Below, in pieces: positions 6,401 through 11,764 of a DNA stretch of 11,764 bases. The notes beneath the pieces were generated by a model that was not told the DNA's origin, did not search any database, and was given only the letters and a program-made list of their open reading frames with translations. Positions within the stretch are counted from its first letter, which is position 1; every line of letters begins with the position of its first letter. The stretch is from Cellulomonadaceae bacterium (GTDB taxonomy: Bacteria; Actinomycetota; Actinomycetes; Actinomycetales; Cellulomonadaceae). A program made the translations under genes and the position numbers. The stretch covers positions 1-11,764 of the forward strand of contig JAITCK010000110.1 in the NCBI GenBank assembly GCA_031283115.1, given 5' to 3'.

Positions 6401-7657
6401 TGTGGCTAGGGCTTCGATGACGTGCCGTTGGGTGGGATCCAGGTCGCCTGCGCCGCGTTCCGCGCCAGGGTCGGGGTCGCCTACGGGTGCTGCGGGCAGG
6501 CCTGCGGCGGCGATGACGGCGGTTGCCTCATCCACTCCGGCCAGAGCGGCGACCACCTCATGGTGAACCAGTTGGTCAGCCAGGGCGTCCAGGTCGTCGA
6601 CCAGGCTTTTTTCCGGGTGGACAAAAGCGCCCACCAGCAGAGTGCGATCCAGGCGGAAGTCAGCAAGCACGGCCTTGCCCAAGGCTTCGATGCGGGCCAG
6701 AGCATCGTCCGGGTTGAAGCCCGTGTCTGTCAGAGTGGTGGCCGCCAACGCTTCGGCGTCCAGTAAAGCGCCGTGGGCGCGCAAAGTTCGCGCCACCACA
6801 GGGTTGATTTCTGCGCTGGCTTCCAAAGCCAACGTGAAGTCGCCGTCGCCGCCGTCACGCTCCACCAAAGCGACCGGACGCAACACGACAGGTGCCCGCA
6901 CGGTACGGAACTGAGGCTGCGGCAGATCATCGTCGGCAGGCGTCGGTACAGGTGATGCGGGGGGGACGACAGGGGTTGCGCCAGTGAAATCGGCGTGGAT
7001 CACCGTCCCTGTCTCCGCATCATCGGCGATAGTGTCCGATGCAGCAGCGCCCGATGCAGAACCGTCGGGGGTGCCGTCGTCAGGCGCAGCAGAAACACCG
7101 TCACCGACAGGCTGGCTTGCGTCGCCGCTGGCCGTTACCGCCGAATCGTGCGGTTTACGGGCGACAGCAGCCAAAGCGATCACATCATCGCCCGGATCCT
7201 CCGGCTGATCAGGAGCATCCACAGGTTCTGTCCACGTGGCAACACCCACCGCAAAAGACGTAGGCGCTAAACCTAAAGAATCAGAATCACGGGCAGACCG
7301 GGCAGCCACAGCCCGCGCCCTGCGCCGAGCAGAAGGCAGCACGTCAACGTCACGGATAATGTTCGACAGCAAAGTAGGGCGGCCCGCATACAGGCTGGCA
7401 ATGCCCGACGGATGAGCCGCCGACAAGTTGATCACAGCATCACCCAGCAGGCCAACATCAGCCAACGTCGACGCCCCCACGGCCTCAACTAAATCCTCAC
7501 GCCAACGATCCACAGCCGCCGCAACAGTGCAGGCAGGCGTCGGCGGAGAAACAAGAGCAGGACGCGGCGGAGCAGCGGCAGACACCACCCCCGGCTCGAC
7601 GGACTGGGCTGCTGCACTTCCACGCCACACGTTCACACTTCCACGGTAAAACCACAC
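3467..7657 (-). CDS. DUF4011/SF1 helicase-like protein with degenerate motifs and nuclease-like C-terminus
   Basis: This is a 1396-residue intact frame. Order of parts: a DUF4011-like N-terminus (about 48-143: DRWREDL, AHPSGIASLYAGRP, RRRARAVAARS); an acidic low-complexity linker (144-250); a second conserved block (about 255-375: INPVVARTLRAHG, then LLVGAFVHPEKSLVDDLDAL); two RecA-like halves of a superfamily-1 helicase (about 405-480 and 955-1200), separated by a long helical, Arg/Ala-rich insert; and a C-terminal PD-(D/E)XK-like domain (about 1258-1370). Catalytic positions look lost: the P-loop reads VDAPIGSDIPGT where active relatives have APPGTGKT, Walker B reads VVLDGIEH instead of DE, and motif III reads GDHRRA instead of GDxxQ. 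The product is probably a pseudoenzyme, perhaps DNA-associated; its role is unknown. The GTG at 7657 lies five bases behind TAGTTA; a GTG at 7630 has GGAAG seven bases upstream and may be the real start. There is no operon partner. Confidence 0.93.
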   Translation of the reverse strand: MWFYRGSVNVWRGSAAAQSVEPGVVSAAAPPRPALVSPPTPACTVAAAVDRWREDLVEAVGASTLADVGLLGDAVINLSAAHPSGIASLYAGRPTLLSNIIRDVDVLPSARRRARAVAARSARDSDSLGLAPTSFAVGVATWTEPVDAPDQPEDPGDDVIALAAVARKPHDSAVTASGDASQPVGDGVSAAPDDGTPDGSASGAAASDTIADDAETGTVIHADFTGATPVVPPASPVPTPADDDLPQPQFRTVRAPVVLRPVALVERDGGDGDFTLALEASAEINPVVARTLRAHGALLDAEALAATTLTDTGFNPDDALARIEALGKAVLADFRLDRTLLVGAFVHPEKSLVDDLDALADQLVHHEVVAALAGVDEATAVIAAAGLPAAPVGDPDPGAERGAGDLDPTQRHVIEALATGGHLYVDAPIGSDIPGTVAAVIAEAAAAGRSVLYVSGHRRATDNLAARLTRLNLDGLLLDVPPSPTGRHQVSSKILMSISSGTESLDENSIANIRDALVGARGGLSAYITALHAPRYPWNVSAYDALQALARLTSERPTPSTQVRLPVATVCQLTADQRAARAADLQEAAELGAFTPAARATGWHEANLTSDDAAAEALTRVRRLGEVTLPQLRRQIAYVTETTGLTPPASVHAFADQLAMLAGMRGTLDVFQPMVFERSAADMLQATAPRKWRAEHGVDMSSVVRRRLRKRARDMLRPGVRVDDLHAALAQVQSQREAWATHSANGGWPVLPEGLATIEDTCEAVRIDCDALEPVLASTPVGGGLLDTDLDALSARCLALAADDAALVHLPRQNVALRRVRQAGLGDLIDDFAARQVPVHQVECELDLAWWSSVFEQILASDQALAGHDGASLDNLVRRFRDLDARHIASLSTSIRAVVKSRRAAAMRAQAADVEALYSQLVQGQLTSVRQMASRHGGVLHRLVPALAGTPTQVPALADACRTVDLVVLDGIEHTPLQRVISAVARGRQIVVIGDHRRATTDAVSEFADVLPTIALAARPGRRDTALACLLARHGYAGSMATPPMPAVEQGVAFDLVDGRGMPNPTTGTVCSTPEEVARVVDIVIDHALTRPEASLGIVALTSVHAARIREALASEVRANPALEPFFDPARSEAVTVVEASEATGLIRDTIVLAIGLGRTPHGRVLHRFAGLAEPRGAGLLCEALGAVRHRLHVVSCLTAADLDPDRLRTDGSRMLAEVLTLAAGGGVADAGSVAADGTVGEEAAAETAAEMEGAGATTDRLLADLGERLWRMGYTVETDYGLPCASGNSTGRIPLVVGHPDLPGQMLVAVLTDDAAYTSEPSIRVRDRQLPGRLESLGWVVTQVWSAAVFLDPDGEADRVRWLVQKARDERMGSRGADVTPRDLVVPLLTDADLA

Positions 7658-7662
7658 GCATG

Positions 7663-7691
7663 TAACTAGACGATGCCGCGCCGCGCAGCCA
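7663..7691 (-). promoter_or_regulatory. Putative promoter of the helicase-like gene
   Basis: On the minus strand TAGTTA (7668-7663) precedes the GTG at 7657 by five bases, and TGGCTG (7691-7686) stands 17 bases further up. Transcription from here would be leaderless for the upstream GTG, or give a leader of about 27 bases for the GTG at 7630. Confidence 0.35.
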
Positions 7692-7712
7692 TGAGATAGA
7701 GGCAGTGTGATG

Positions 7713-7718
7713 TATTCT
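7713..7718 (+). promoter_or_regulatory. Putative -10 box of tRNA-Arg
   Basis: TATTCT at 7713-7718, directly preceded by TG, lies 15 bases before the tRNA 5' end, which would give a short precursor leader. The -35 match is poor. The promoter is divergent from that of the helicase-like gene. Confidence 0.35.
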
Positions 7719-7733
7719 TCGGCCCGCTATCTT

Positions 7734-7809
7734 GCGCCTGTAGCTCAGGGGATAGAGCACCGCTCTCCTAAAGCGGGTGTCGTTGGTTCGAATCCAATCA
7801 GGCGCACCA
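7734..7809 (+). tRNA. tRNA-Arg (anticodon CCU)
   Basis: A full cloverleaf can be drawn. The acceptor GCGCCTG (7734-7740) pairs with CAGGCGC (7799-7805). The D-arm is GCTC/GAGC with an AGGGGATA loop. The anticodon stem CCGCT/AGCGG holds the loop CTCCTAA, giving anticodon CCU, which reads AGG (Arg). The variable loop is five bases. The T-arm is GTTGG-TTCGAAT-CCAAT with one G·U pair. The discriminator is A (7806) and the CCA end is encoded (7807-7809). AGG is a rare Arg codon in high-GC genomes. A broken partial copy follows within ten bases. Confidence 0.97.
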
Positions 7810-7817
7810 CAGAGACC

Positions 7818-7893
7818 GAGCACCGCTCTCCTGCTGTCACATTGCCGACCTCCGGTCGGACGGTGTGTCGAAGGTTCGAATCCAATCGAGGGC
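7818..7893 (+). pseudogene. Broken partial copy of tRNA-Arg(CCU)
   Basis: GAGCACCGCTCTCCT (7818-7832) repeats tRNA positions 7755-7769 exactly, and GGTTCGAATCCAATC (7873-7887) repeats 7785-7799 exactly. Between them the copy is 25 bases longer than the intact gene. The extra part falls just after the anticodon-loop CTCCT and includes a perfect hairpin (CCGACC-TCC-GGTCGG, 7845-7859). The 5' acceptor strand and the first half of the D-arm are absent, and the 3' end reads GAGGGCAC instead of AGGCGCAC. It cannot fold into a normal tRNA. A tandem-duplication remnant or an integration scar is likely. Confidence 0.7.
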
Positions 7894-8091
7894 ACAGTGT
7901 TGTTTGGCAGCATCTTGCCGTTCGCCGCCGGAGGCGGCTCCTTGGCTGCGACCGGCCTGTTTGTCCGCGCGGCGCCGTGCACGCCGCCACCGCGCTCGGC
8001 TGTCAGTCCGGCGACTGATGTGAGTCTTTTCAAATTGTCCCTAGTAATCCCGTGTATATGCGGTGGGGGCGGCGGGTGCACAAAAACACGG
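7894..8091. other. Non-coding stretch between the tRNA scar and the xylA promoter region
   Basis: No credible gene lies here. A perfect hairpin GCCGCC-GGA-GGCGGC (7924-7938) could end tRNA transcription, though no T-run follows. The sequence moves from GC-rich (7920-8010) to a short AT-richer patch (8025-8060: TTTTCAAATTGTCC, then CGTGTATATG), where no well-spaced promoter pair was found. Small open frames in the region read through tRNA sequence and look accidental. Confidence 0.4.
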
Positions 8092-8118
8092 TTGGACGGA
8101 CTGGATGCGCCATAGGTT
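8092..8118 (+). promoter_or_regulatory. Candidate xylA promoter
   Basis: TTGGAC (8092-8097) and TAGGTT (8113-8118) are separated by 15 bases, shorter than ideal. Transcription would begin near 8125 and give a leader of about 125 bases. It is the best match found in the region, but it remains a guess. Confidence 0.3.
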
Positions 8119-8142
8119 CACATATGGGGATGGGCTGGTGGA

Positions 8143-8156
8143 CACTGTGATCAGTG
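8143..8156. promoter_or_regulatory. Inverted repeat, possible operator for xylA
   Basis: CACTG-TGAT-CAGTG is a perfect 5-bp inverted repeat with a 4-base spacer. It would lie just downstream of the candidate xylA start point, where a repressor would block transcription. A second, wider repeat, GGCGTC (8162-8167) with GACGCC (8179-8184), follows. Which protein would bind (a ROK-type XylR or another) cannot be told, and no regulator gene is in the window. Confidence 0.3.
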
Positions 8157-8251
8157 GATCCGGCGTCATCGTGACATCGACGCCCCGTTCACCACCGCAA
8201 CTATTTCGCCGCGCGGATCTCGTGCGGCCCTGACGAGGAGAAAACATCCCT

Positions 8252-9406
8252 GTGAGCGACATCAAGTACTCCTTTGGCCTGTGGACCGTCCAGTGGCAGG
8301 GCGTCGACCCCTTCGGTGAGGCCACCCGCCCCCACCTGGCTGCTGCTGACGCCATCCGTAAGCTCGCCGAACTCGGCGCTTCTGCTTACACCTTCCACGA
8401 CAACGACGTGTGGCCCATCACCGCCACCGAGGCTGAGCGCCAGGCCGCCATCGACTCCATCAAGGCCGCTGGCGAAGAAACCGGCATGGTCTGCGAAATG
8501 GTCACCACCAACACCTTCTCGCACCCCGTGTTCAAGGCTGGCGCCTTCACCTCCAACGACCGCAACGTCCGCCGTTACGGCCTGCGCAAGATCCTCAAGC
8601 AGGTTGACCTGGGTGCCGAACTCGGCGCCACCACCTTTGTCATGTGGGGTGGCCGCGAAGGCATGGAGTACTCCAACTCCAAGGACCTCGGTACCGCTCA
8701 CGCCCGCTACGCCGAAGGCATCGACACCGTTGCCGCCTACATCAAGTCCAAGGGCTACAACATGCGTGTCGCCCTGGAACCCAAGCCCAACGAGCCTCGC
8801 GGTGACATCTTCCTGCCCACCATCGGTCACGCTATCGCCCTCATCAACACCCTTGACAACGGCGACATTGTTGGCTTGAACCCGGAGACCGGCCACGAGC
8901 AGATGGCTGGCCTCAACTACACCCACGGTCTGGCCTTGGCCATGTACTGCGACAAGTTGTTCCACATTGACCTCAACGGTCAGAACGGCCCCCGCTACGA
9001 CCAAGACCTGGTTCACGGCCACGGCAACCTGCTTGACTCCTTCTTCACTGTCGACCTGCTGGAGAACGGTTCGCCTAACGGCACCATCAAGCCTTACGTT
9101 GGCTACCGTCACTTCGACTACAAGCCTTCCCGTACCGAGTGGACGGACGGCATCTGGGAGTCGGCTCGCGCCAACATGGACACCTACGAACTGCTGGCCG
9201 CCAAGTCCAAGGCTTACCGTGCCGACGCCGCAGTTCAGGCTGCCTTCGACAAGGCTGGCCTGCTCGACAGCAGCACCACCCTGGCTGAGGGCGAGTCCTT
9301 CGAGTCCTTCATGGCTGAAGCCGACCCCAACATTGAAGAGTTGGGTCAGCGTCACGAGGGTCTGGTCTGGCTGCAGCAGTTGGCTGTCAAGCACCTCATC
9401 GGCTGA
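8252..9406 (+). CDS. xylA: Xylose isomerase
   Basis: This 384-residue TIM-barrel enzyme interconverts D-xylose and D-xylulose with two divalent metals in the cytosol, the first step of xylose use. It belongs to the short actinobacterial class (Streptomyces enzymes have about 388 residues). Visible active-site parts: W11; the H49/D52 pair in YTFHDND; W132; E176 and K178 in LEPKPNE; E212 and H215 in [10 protein letters not shown]240 in HIDLNGQ; D250 and D252 in YDQD; and D289 in HFDYKP. All sit about five residues earlier than in the Streptomyces rubiginosus numbering, except the last, which is shifted by two. The GTG start at 8252 has AGGAG at 8236-8240, 11 bases upstream. Codons are strongly C-ending (ACC, AAC, GGC, ATC), more so than in neighbouring genes, which suggests high expression. 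xylB follows after 91 bases. Confidence 0.98.
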   Translation: MSDIKYSFGLWTVQWQGVDPFGEATRPHLAAADAIRKLAELGASAYTFHDNDVWPITATEAERQAAIDSIKAAGEETGMVCEMVTTNTFSHPVFKAGAFTSNDRNVRRYGLRKILKQVDLGAELGATTFVMWGGREGMEYSNSKDLGTAHARYAEGIDTVAAYIKSKGYNMRVALEPKPNEPRGDIFLPTIGHAIALINTLDNGDIVGLNPETGHEQMAGLNYTHGLALAMYCDKLFHIDLNGQNGPRYDQDLVHGHGNLLDSFFTVDLLENGSPNGTIKPYVGYRHFDYKPSRTEWTDGIWESARANMDTYELLAAKSKAYRADAAVQAAFDKAGLLDSSTTLAEGESFESFMAEADPNIEELGQRHEGLVWLQQLAVKHLIG

Positions 9407-9425
9407 TTTTTTCTCACCTGATGTT

Positions 9426-9462
9426 GAGCCCCGCCACTCCTCATGTTGGGGTGGCGGGGCTC
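9426..9462. terminator. 15-bp hairpin between xylA and xylB
   Basis: GAGCCCCGCCAC (9426-9437) pairs perfectly with GTGGCGGGGCTC (9451-9462). Three more pairs (one U·G) extend inward, leaving a TCATGTT loop. No T-run follows (GCCCCTTATA). It could stop part of the xylA transcript, or protect the xylA 3' end and lower xylB dosage. It sits 19 bases past the xylA stop and 35 before xylB. Confidence 0.6.
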
Positions 9463-9497
9463 GCCCCTTATAGAGAACACACACGTAAAGGAAACTG

Positions 9498-10991
9498 ATG
9501 GCTCTCGTCGCCGGTGTGGATTCCTCCACCCAGTCTTGCAAGATTGTCGTCCGTGATGCTGAGACCGGCGCCTTGGTGCGCAACGGTTCGGCCAAGCACC
9601 CGGACGGTACCGAAGTCAACCCCAGCCACTGGTGGACGGCCTTTCTGGAGGCGGCTGACGCTGCCGGTGGCCTAGCCGATGTTGCTGCCTTGTCTGTGGG
9701 CGGCCAACAGCATGGCATGGTCGCCTTGGATGCTGACGGCAACGTGGTTCGTGACGCCCTGCTGTGGAATGACACGCGCAGTGCGGAGGCCGCTGAAGCC
9801 CTCATCGTCGAGTTGGGTGACGGCGACCGGGCCAAGGGTGCCCAAAAGTGGGCTGACGCTGTCGGTTCCGTGCTGGTGGCGTCCTTGACCATCACTAAAC
9901 TGCGGTGGCTGCGCGACAACGAGCCAGAAAACGCCGCCACGGTTGCCGCCGTGGCTCTCCCTCACGACTGGCTGTCCTGGCGTATCGCCGGTTACGGCCC
10001 TGCTGGCGACCCGTCTGCCCCGCTGGGCCCGCAGTTGGACAAGTTGTTCACCGACAAGTCTGACGCTTCGGGTACCGGCTACTATGACGCCGAAGCCCAG
10101 GGCGGCAAGGGCGCCTACCGTTACGACCTGCTCAAGTTGGCTTTTGGCCGTGACGACATCATTCTTCCCCGCGTGATCAGCCGTAACGGTTGGGGTGCTT
10201 TGGCCCACCAGTCGGTGGCTGGCGGCGACCTGGGTGGCGGCTCTCTGATTGGCCCGGGTGCTGGCGATAACGCTGGCGCGGCCATTGGTTTGGGCATGGA
10301 GCCGGGAGATATTGCTATCTCGATTGGTACGTCCGGCGTGGTGTCGGCTGTGGCCCCCCGGCGGACGGCTGACGGATCGGGCGCTATCAACGGGTTCGCC
10401 GACTGCACCGACAACGCTCTAATGCTGGCTGTGACCCTCAACGCCGCCCAAGTTTTGGATGCGGCCCGGTCTATTCTTGACGCCGACTTCGACAAGTTGG
10501 CTGACCTGGCTCTTGCGGCTCCGTCTGGTTCGGATGGTCTGGTGCTGGTTCCTTTCTTCCAGGGTGAGCGCACCCCTAACCGGCCTAACGCCAGCGGCAC
10601 CCTGCACGGGATGCGGTTGAAGAATCAGACGCCCGCCCACATGGCTCGCGCCTACATTGAGGGCATGTTGTGCGGGCTGGCTGACGGCATGGACGCTCTC
10701 AAAGCTTTGGGTGTGCCTATTGAGCGGGTCATGCTCATTGGTGGCGCCGCCCAAAACCCGGCTGTTCAGGAGATTGCCCCGCAGATTTTCGGCCTGCCTA
10801 TCTCCATCCCCGAGCCGGGCGAATACGTGGCCGATGGGGCTGCCCGCCAGGCCGCCTGGGTGTTGGACGCCTCGACGGCTGGCTACGACGTGGATCCGCC
10901 CGCCTGGTCGACCTCCATGTCCAAGACCCTGCCTGCTGATGAGAAACCTGTCATCCGCAAGCAGTACGCCGCAGTCCGCGACCTGGTTTGA
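9498..10991 (+). CDS. xylB: Xylulokinase (FGGY family)
   Basis: This 497-residue FGGY kinase phosphorylates D-xylulose with ATP to D-xylulose 5-phosphate, feeding the pentose phosphate or phosphoketolase routes. The N-terminal [10 protein letters not shown] (6-15) is the phosphate-binding loop. GGQQHGMV (68-75) and WNDTRS (90-95) are substrate-side motifs typical of xylulokinases, [11 protein letters not shown] (155-165) and [11 protein letters not shown] (188-198) follow, and [13 protein letters not shown] (254-266) carries the probable catalytic base D257. SIGTSG (275-280) and [14 protein letters not shown] (413-426) line the ATP site. The length fits the family (about 480-510). The ATG at 9498 has AAAGGA (9487-9492) five bases upstream. 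With xylA just before it and the D57-type motifs in place, xylulose is a much better substrate guess than glycerol or other sugars. Codon bias is milder than in xylA. Confidence 0.97.
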   Translation: MALVAGVDSSTQSCKIVVRDAETGALVRNGSAKHPDGTEVNPSHWWTAFLEAADAAGGLADVAALSVGGQQHGMVALDADGNVVRDALLWNDTRSAEAAEALIVELGDGDRAKGAQKWADAVGSVLVASLTITKLRWLRDNEPENAATVAAVALPHDWLSWRIAGYGPAGDPSAPLGPQLDKLFTDKSDASGTGYYDAEAQGGKGAYRYDLLKLAFGRDDIILPRVISRNGWGALAHQSVAGGDLGGGSLIGPGAGDNAGAAIGLGMEPGDIAISIGTSGVVSAVAPRRTADGSGAINGFADCTDNALMLAVTLNAAQVLDAARSILDADFDKLADLALAAPSGSDGLVLVPFFQGERTPNRPNASGTLHGMRLKNQTPAHMARAYIEGMLCGLADGMDALKALGVPIERVMLIGGAAQNPAVQEIAPQIFGLPISIPEPGEYVADGAARQAAWVLDASTAGYDVDPPAWSTSMSKTLPADEKPVIRKQYAAVRDLV

Positions 10992-11007
10992 CATCTGCGT
11001 GCACGTT

Positions 11008-11036
11008 TCCCCCTGCTGCCGCCTGGCGTAGGGGGA
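11008..11036. terminator. Possible terminator after xylB
   Basis: TCCCCCT (11008-11014) pairs with AGGGGGA (11030-11036), seven perfect pairs with a 15-base loop, 17 bases past the xylB stop. Only a short mixed tail (ATTCG) follows, so efficient intrinsic termination is uncertain. Confidence 0.4.
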
Positions 11037-11093
11037 TTCGTCACATTTGGGTTTCTTGGCGGGGTATTTTGCACCGGTAACCGTTGCGGTTGC

Positions 11094-11107
11094 TACCGTT
11101 TGCTAGG
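11094..11107 (+). promoter_or_regulatory. Putative leaderless promoter of the ltaS-like gene
   Basis: TACCGT (11094-11099, TAnnnT type) stands seven bases before the GTG at 11107, and no Shine-Dalgarno lies between. TTGCAC (11069-11074) is a weak -35 with a 19-base spacer. The gap also holds a GC-rich run of related CCGTTGC/GGTTGCT words. Confidence 0.35.
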
Positions 11108-11764
11108 TGACTGAAGTTGTTTCACCGTTGCCACGGTTGGGGCGCCACCATCGTGGCCTCCCCGGCAGGGCCTGGCATGTGGCCTTGCTGGTGGTTTCTG
11201 CCCTGCTGGCTTTTTGCGGCCTGCTGTTGGCTTTTGCTACCCGGTGGTCTATCGACTTTTTTGGTGTCACCGATATCAACCAGATCATTTACACGTTGAC
11301 GCAGCCTTTGGAGGGCACTGACGCCAGCCAGACCTGGGCTTTTGTCCGTGGTCCGCTTGCTGCCAGCCTGGCCTCGACCGCTATTTTGGTTGGCTTGGTC
11401 TATGGGTTGGTTCGTTTGCTTCGCTGCTACCGGGGGCGTACTGCTGGCCGTGGTTCACCTGCGGGTGTCCGATGGTTTGTGGCCCTTCCGCTTGCCGTGG
11501 CTGTTTTTGTTGCGGGGGCAGGTTTTTCTGTTCACCTGTTGGGCGCTGATGATGTGCGCACCTACTTTTTTGGCAAGTCCACTATATACGAAAACAACTA
11601 TGTTGCCCCTGCCGATGTGGATATTGTTTTCCCGGCCCAGAAAAGAAATCTTGTCTACATTTTTTTGGAGTCGATGGAAAACACCTACATGTCTACTGAT
11701 GTGGGTGGAGCGCAGCCTGTCAACTTGATTCCTCGCCTCACTCAGATCGCCAGCGATAACATTT
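11107..11764 (+). CDS. LtaS-like phosphoglycerol transferase (5' part only)
   Basis: The first 219 codons are present; the gene runs off the right edge. The start is fixed by a TAG directly before the GTG at 11107. Three membrane spans are visible (about 24-44, 83-103 and 121-143), then an extracellular linker, FFGKSTIYENNYVAPADVDI (154-173), and the start of the sulfatase-like domain with NLVYIFLESMENTY (181-194), where E188 matches the metal-binding Glu of S. aureus LtaS; GGAQPVNLIPRLTQI follows as in that family. LtaS enzymes polymerise glycerol phosphate from phosphatidylglycerol onto a glycolipid anchor at the outer membrane face. Staphylococcal LtaS has five spans; the shorter membrane part here is a difference. 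The catalytic Thr lies beyond the window, so activity cannot be judged. It appears transcribed separately from xylB. Confidence 0.9.
   Translation, partial: MTEVVSPLPRLGRHHRGLPGRAWHVALLVVSALLAFCGLLLAFATRWSIDFFGVTDINQIIYTLTQPLEGTDASQTWAFVRGPLAASLASTAILVGLVYGLVRLLRCYRGRTAGRGSPAGVRWFVALPLAVAVFVAGAGFSVHLLGADDVRTYFFGKSTIYENNYVAPADVDIVFPAQKRNLVYIFLESMENTYMSTDVGGAQPVNLIPRLTQIASDNI

Noticed and set aside
7497..8081. 194-codon minus-strand frame across the tRNA
   Set aside because: It contains the DWIRTNDTRF- and GFEPTTPAL-type peptides well known as mistranslated tRNA sequence, and it overlaps the start of the helicase-like gene.
8201..9940. 579-codon open frame on the minus strand
   Set aside because: It lies antisense to xylA and the start of xylB, both unmistakable. 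The translation is Val/Gly-rich without motifs and is explained by the strong C-ending codon bias of xylA.
11342..11728. 128-codon plus-strand frame near the right edge
   Set aside because: It is out of frame with the LtaS-like reading that gives the NLVYIFLESMENTY signature and three membrane spans, and it has no family match.

Overview
The window comes from a high-GC actinobacterium (Actinomycetota). The evidence is the codon use, the many GTG starts, several starts placed directly behind a -10 box with no Shine-Dalgarno, and a block with the gene neighbourhood known from mycobacteria, corynebacteria and streptomycetes (sepX/glpR-like, rimJ-like, 5-formyl-THF cyclo-ligase, FmdB/Ruc, SAF protein, mscL). 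Xylose use together with an LtaS-type enzyme would fit an Actinomycetaceae- or Micrococcales-like organism, but I cannot fix the family or genus.

Layout. 1-909 (minus strand): the 5' end of a SepX/GlpR-like divisome membrane protein, preceded by a RimJ-like N-acetyltransferase. 997-3190 (plus strand): 5-formyltetrahydrofolate cyclo-ligase, a small FmdB zinc-ribbon protein, a membrane-anchored SAF-domain protein and the MscL mechanosensitive channel. 3191-3466: a convergent intergenic region with a tandem 12-bp repeat and a strong hairpin terminator. 3467-7657 (minus strand): a 1396-residue DUF4011/superfamily-1 helicase-like protein with a C-terminal nuclease-like domain, whose catalytic motifs are visibly eroded. 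7734-7809: tRNA-Arg(CCU), followed by a broken partial copy of itself. 8252-10991 (plus strand): xylA and xylB, the two-step route from D-xylose to D-xylulose 5-phosphate. 11107 to the right edge: the start of an LtaS-like polyglycerolphosphate synthase.

How the parts relate. The left block mixes housekeeping and envelope functions (one-carbon metabolism, stress chaperone, osmotic valve, division/polarity membrane protein) and is grouped by conserved synteny, not by one pathway. xylA and xylB form a catabolic pair with good Shine-Dalgarno sites. They are separated by a 15-bp hairpin and preceded by a small inverted repeat that could be an operator. No xylose transporter or xylR is in the window.

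The most unusual item is the large protein at 3467-7657. It is an intact 1396-codon frame, yet the Walker A lysine, the Walker B glutamate, the motif III glutamine and the nuclease acidic residues all appear to be replaced. It is therefore best read as a pseudo-helicase/pseudo-nuclease kept for a non-catalytic role. Second is the tRNA-Arg scar. Third is a consistent pattern of apparently leaderless gene starts. I see no CRISPR array, insertion sequence or complete mobile element.
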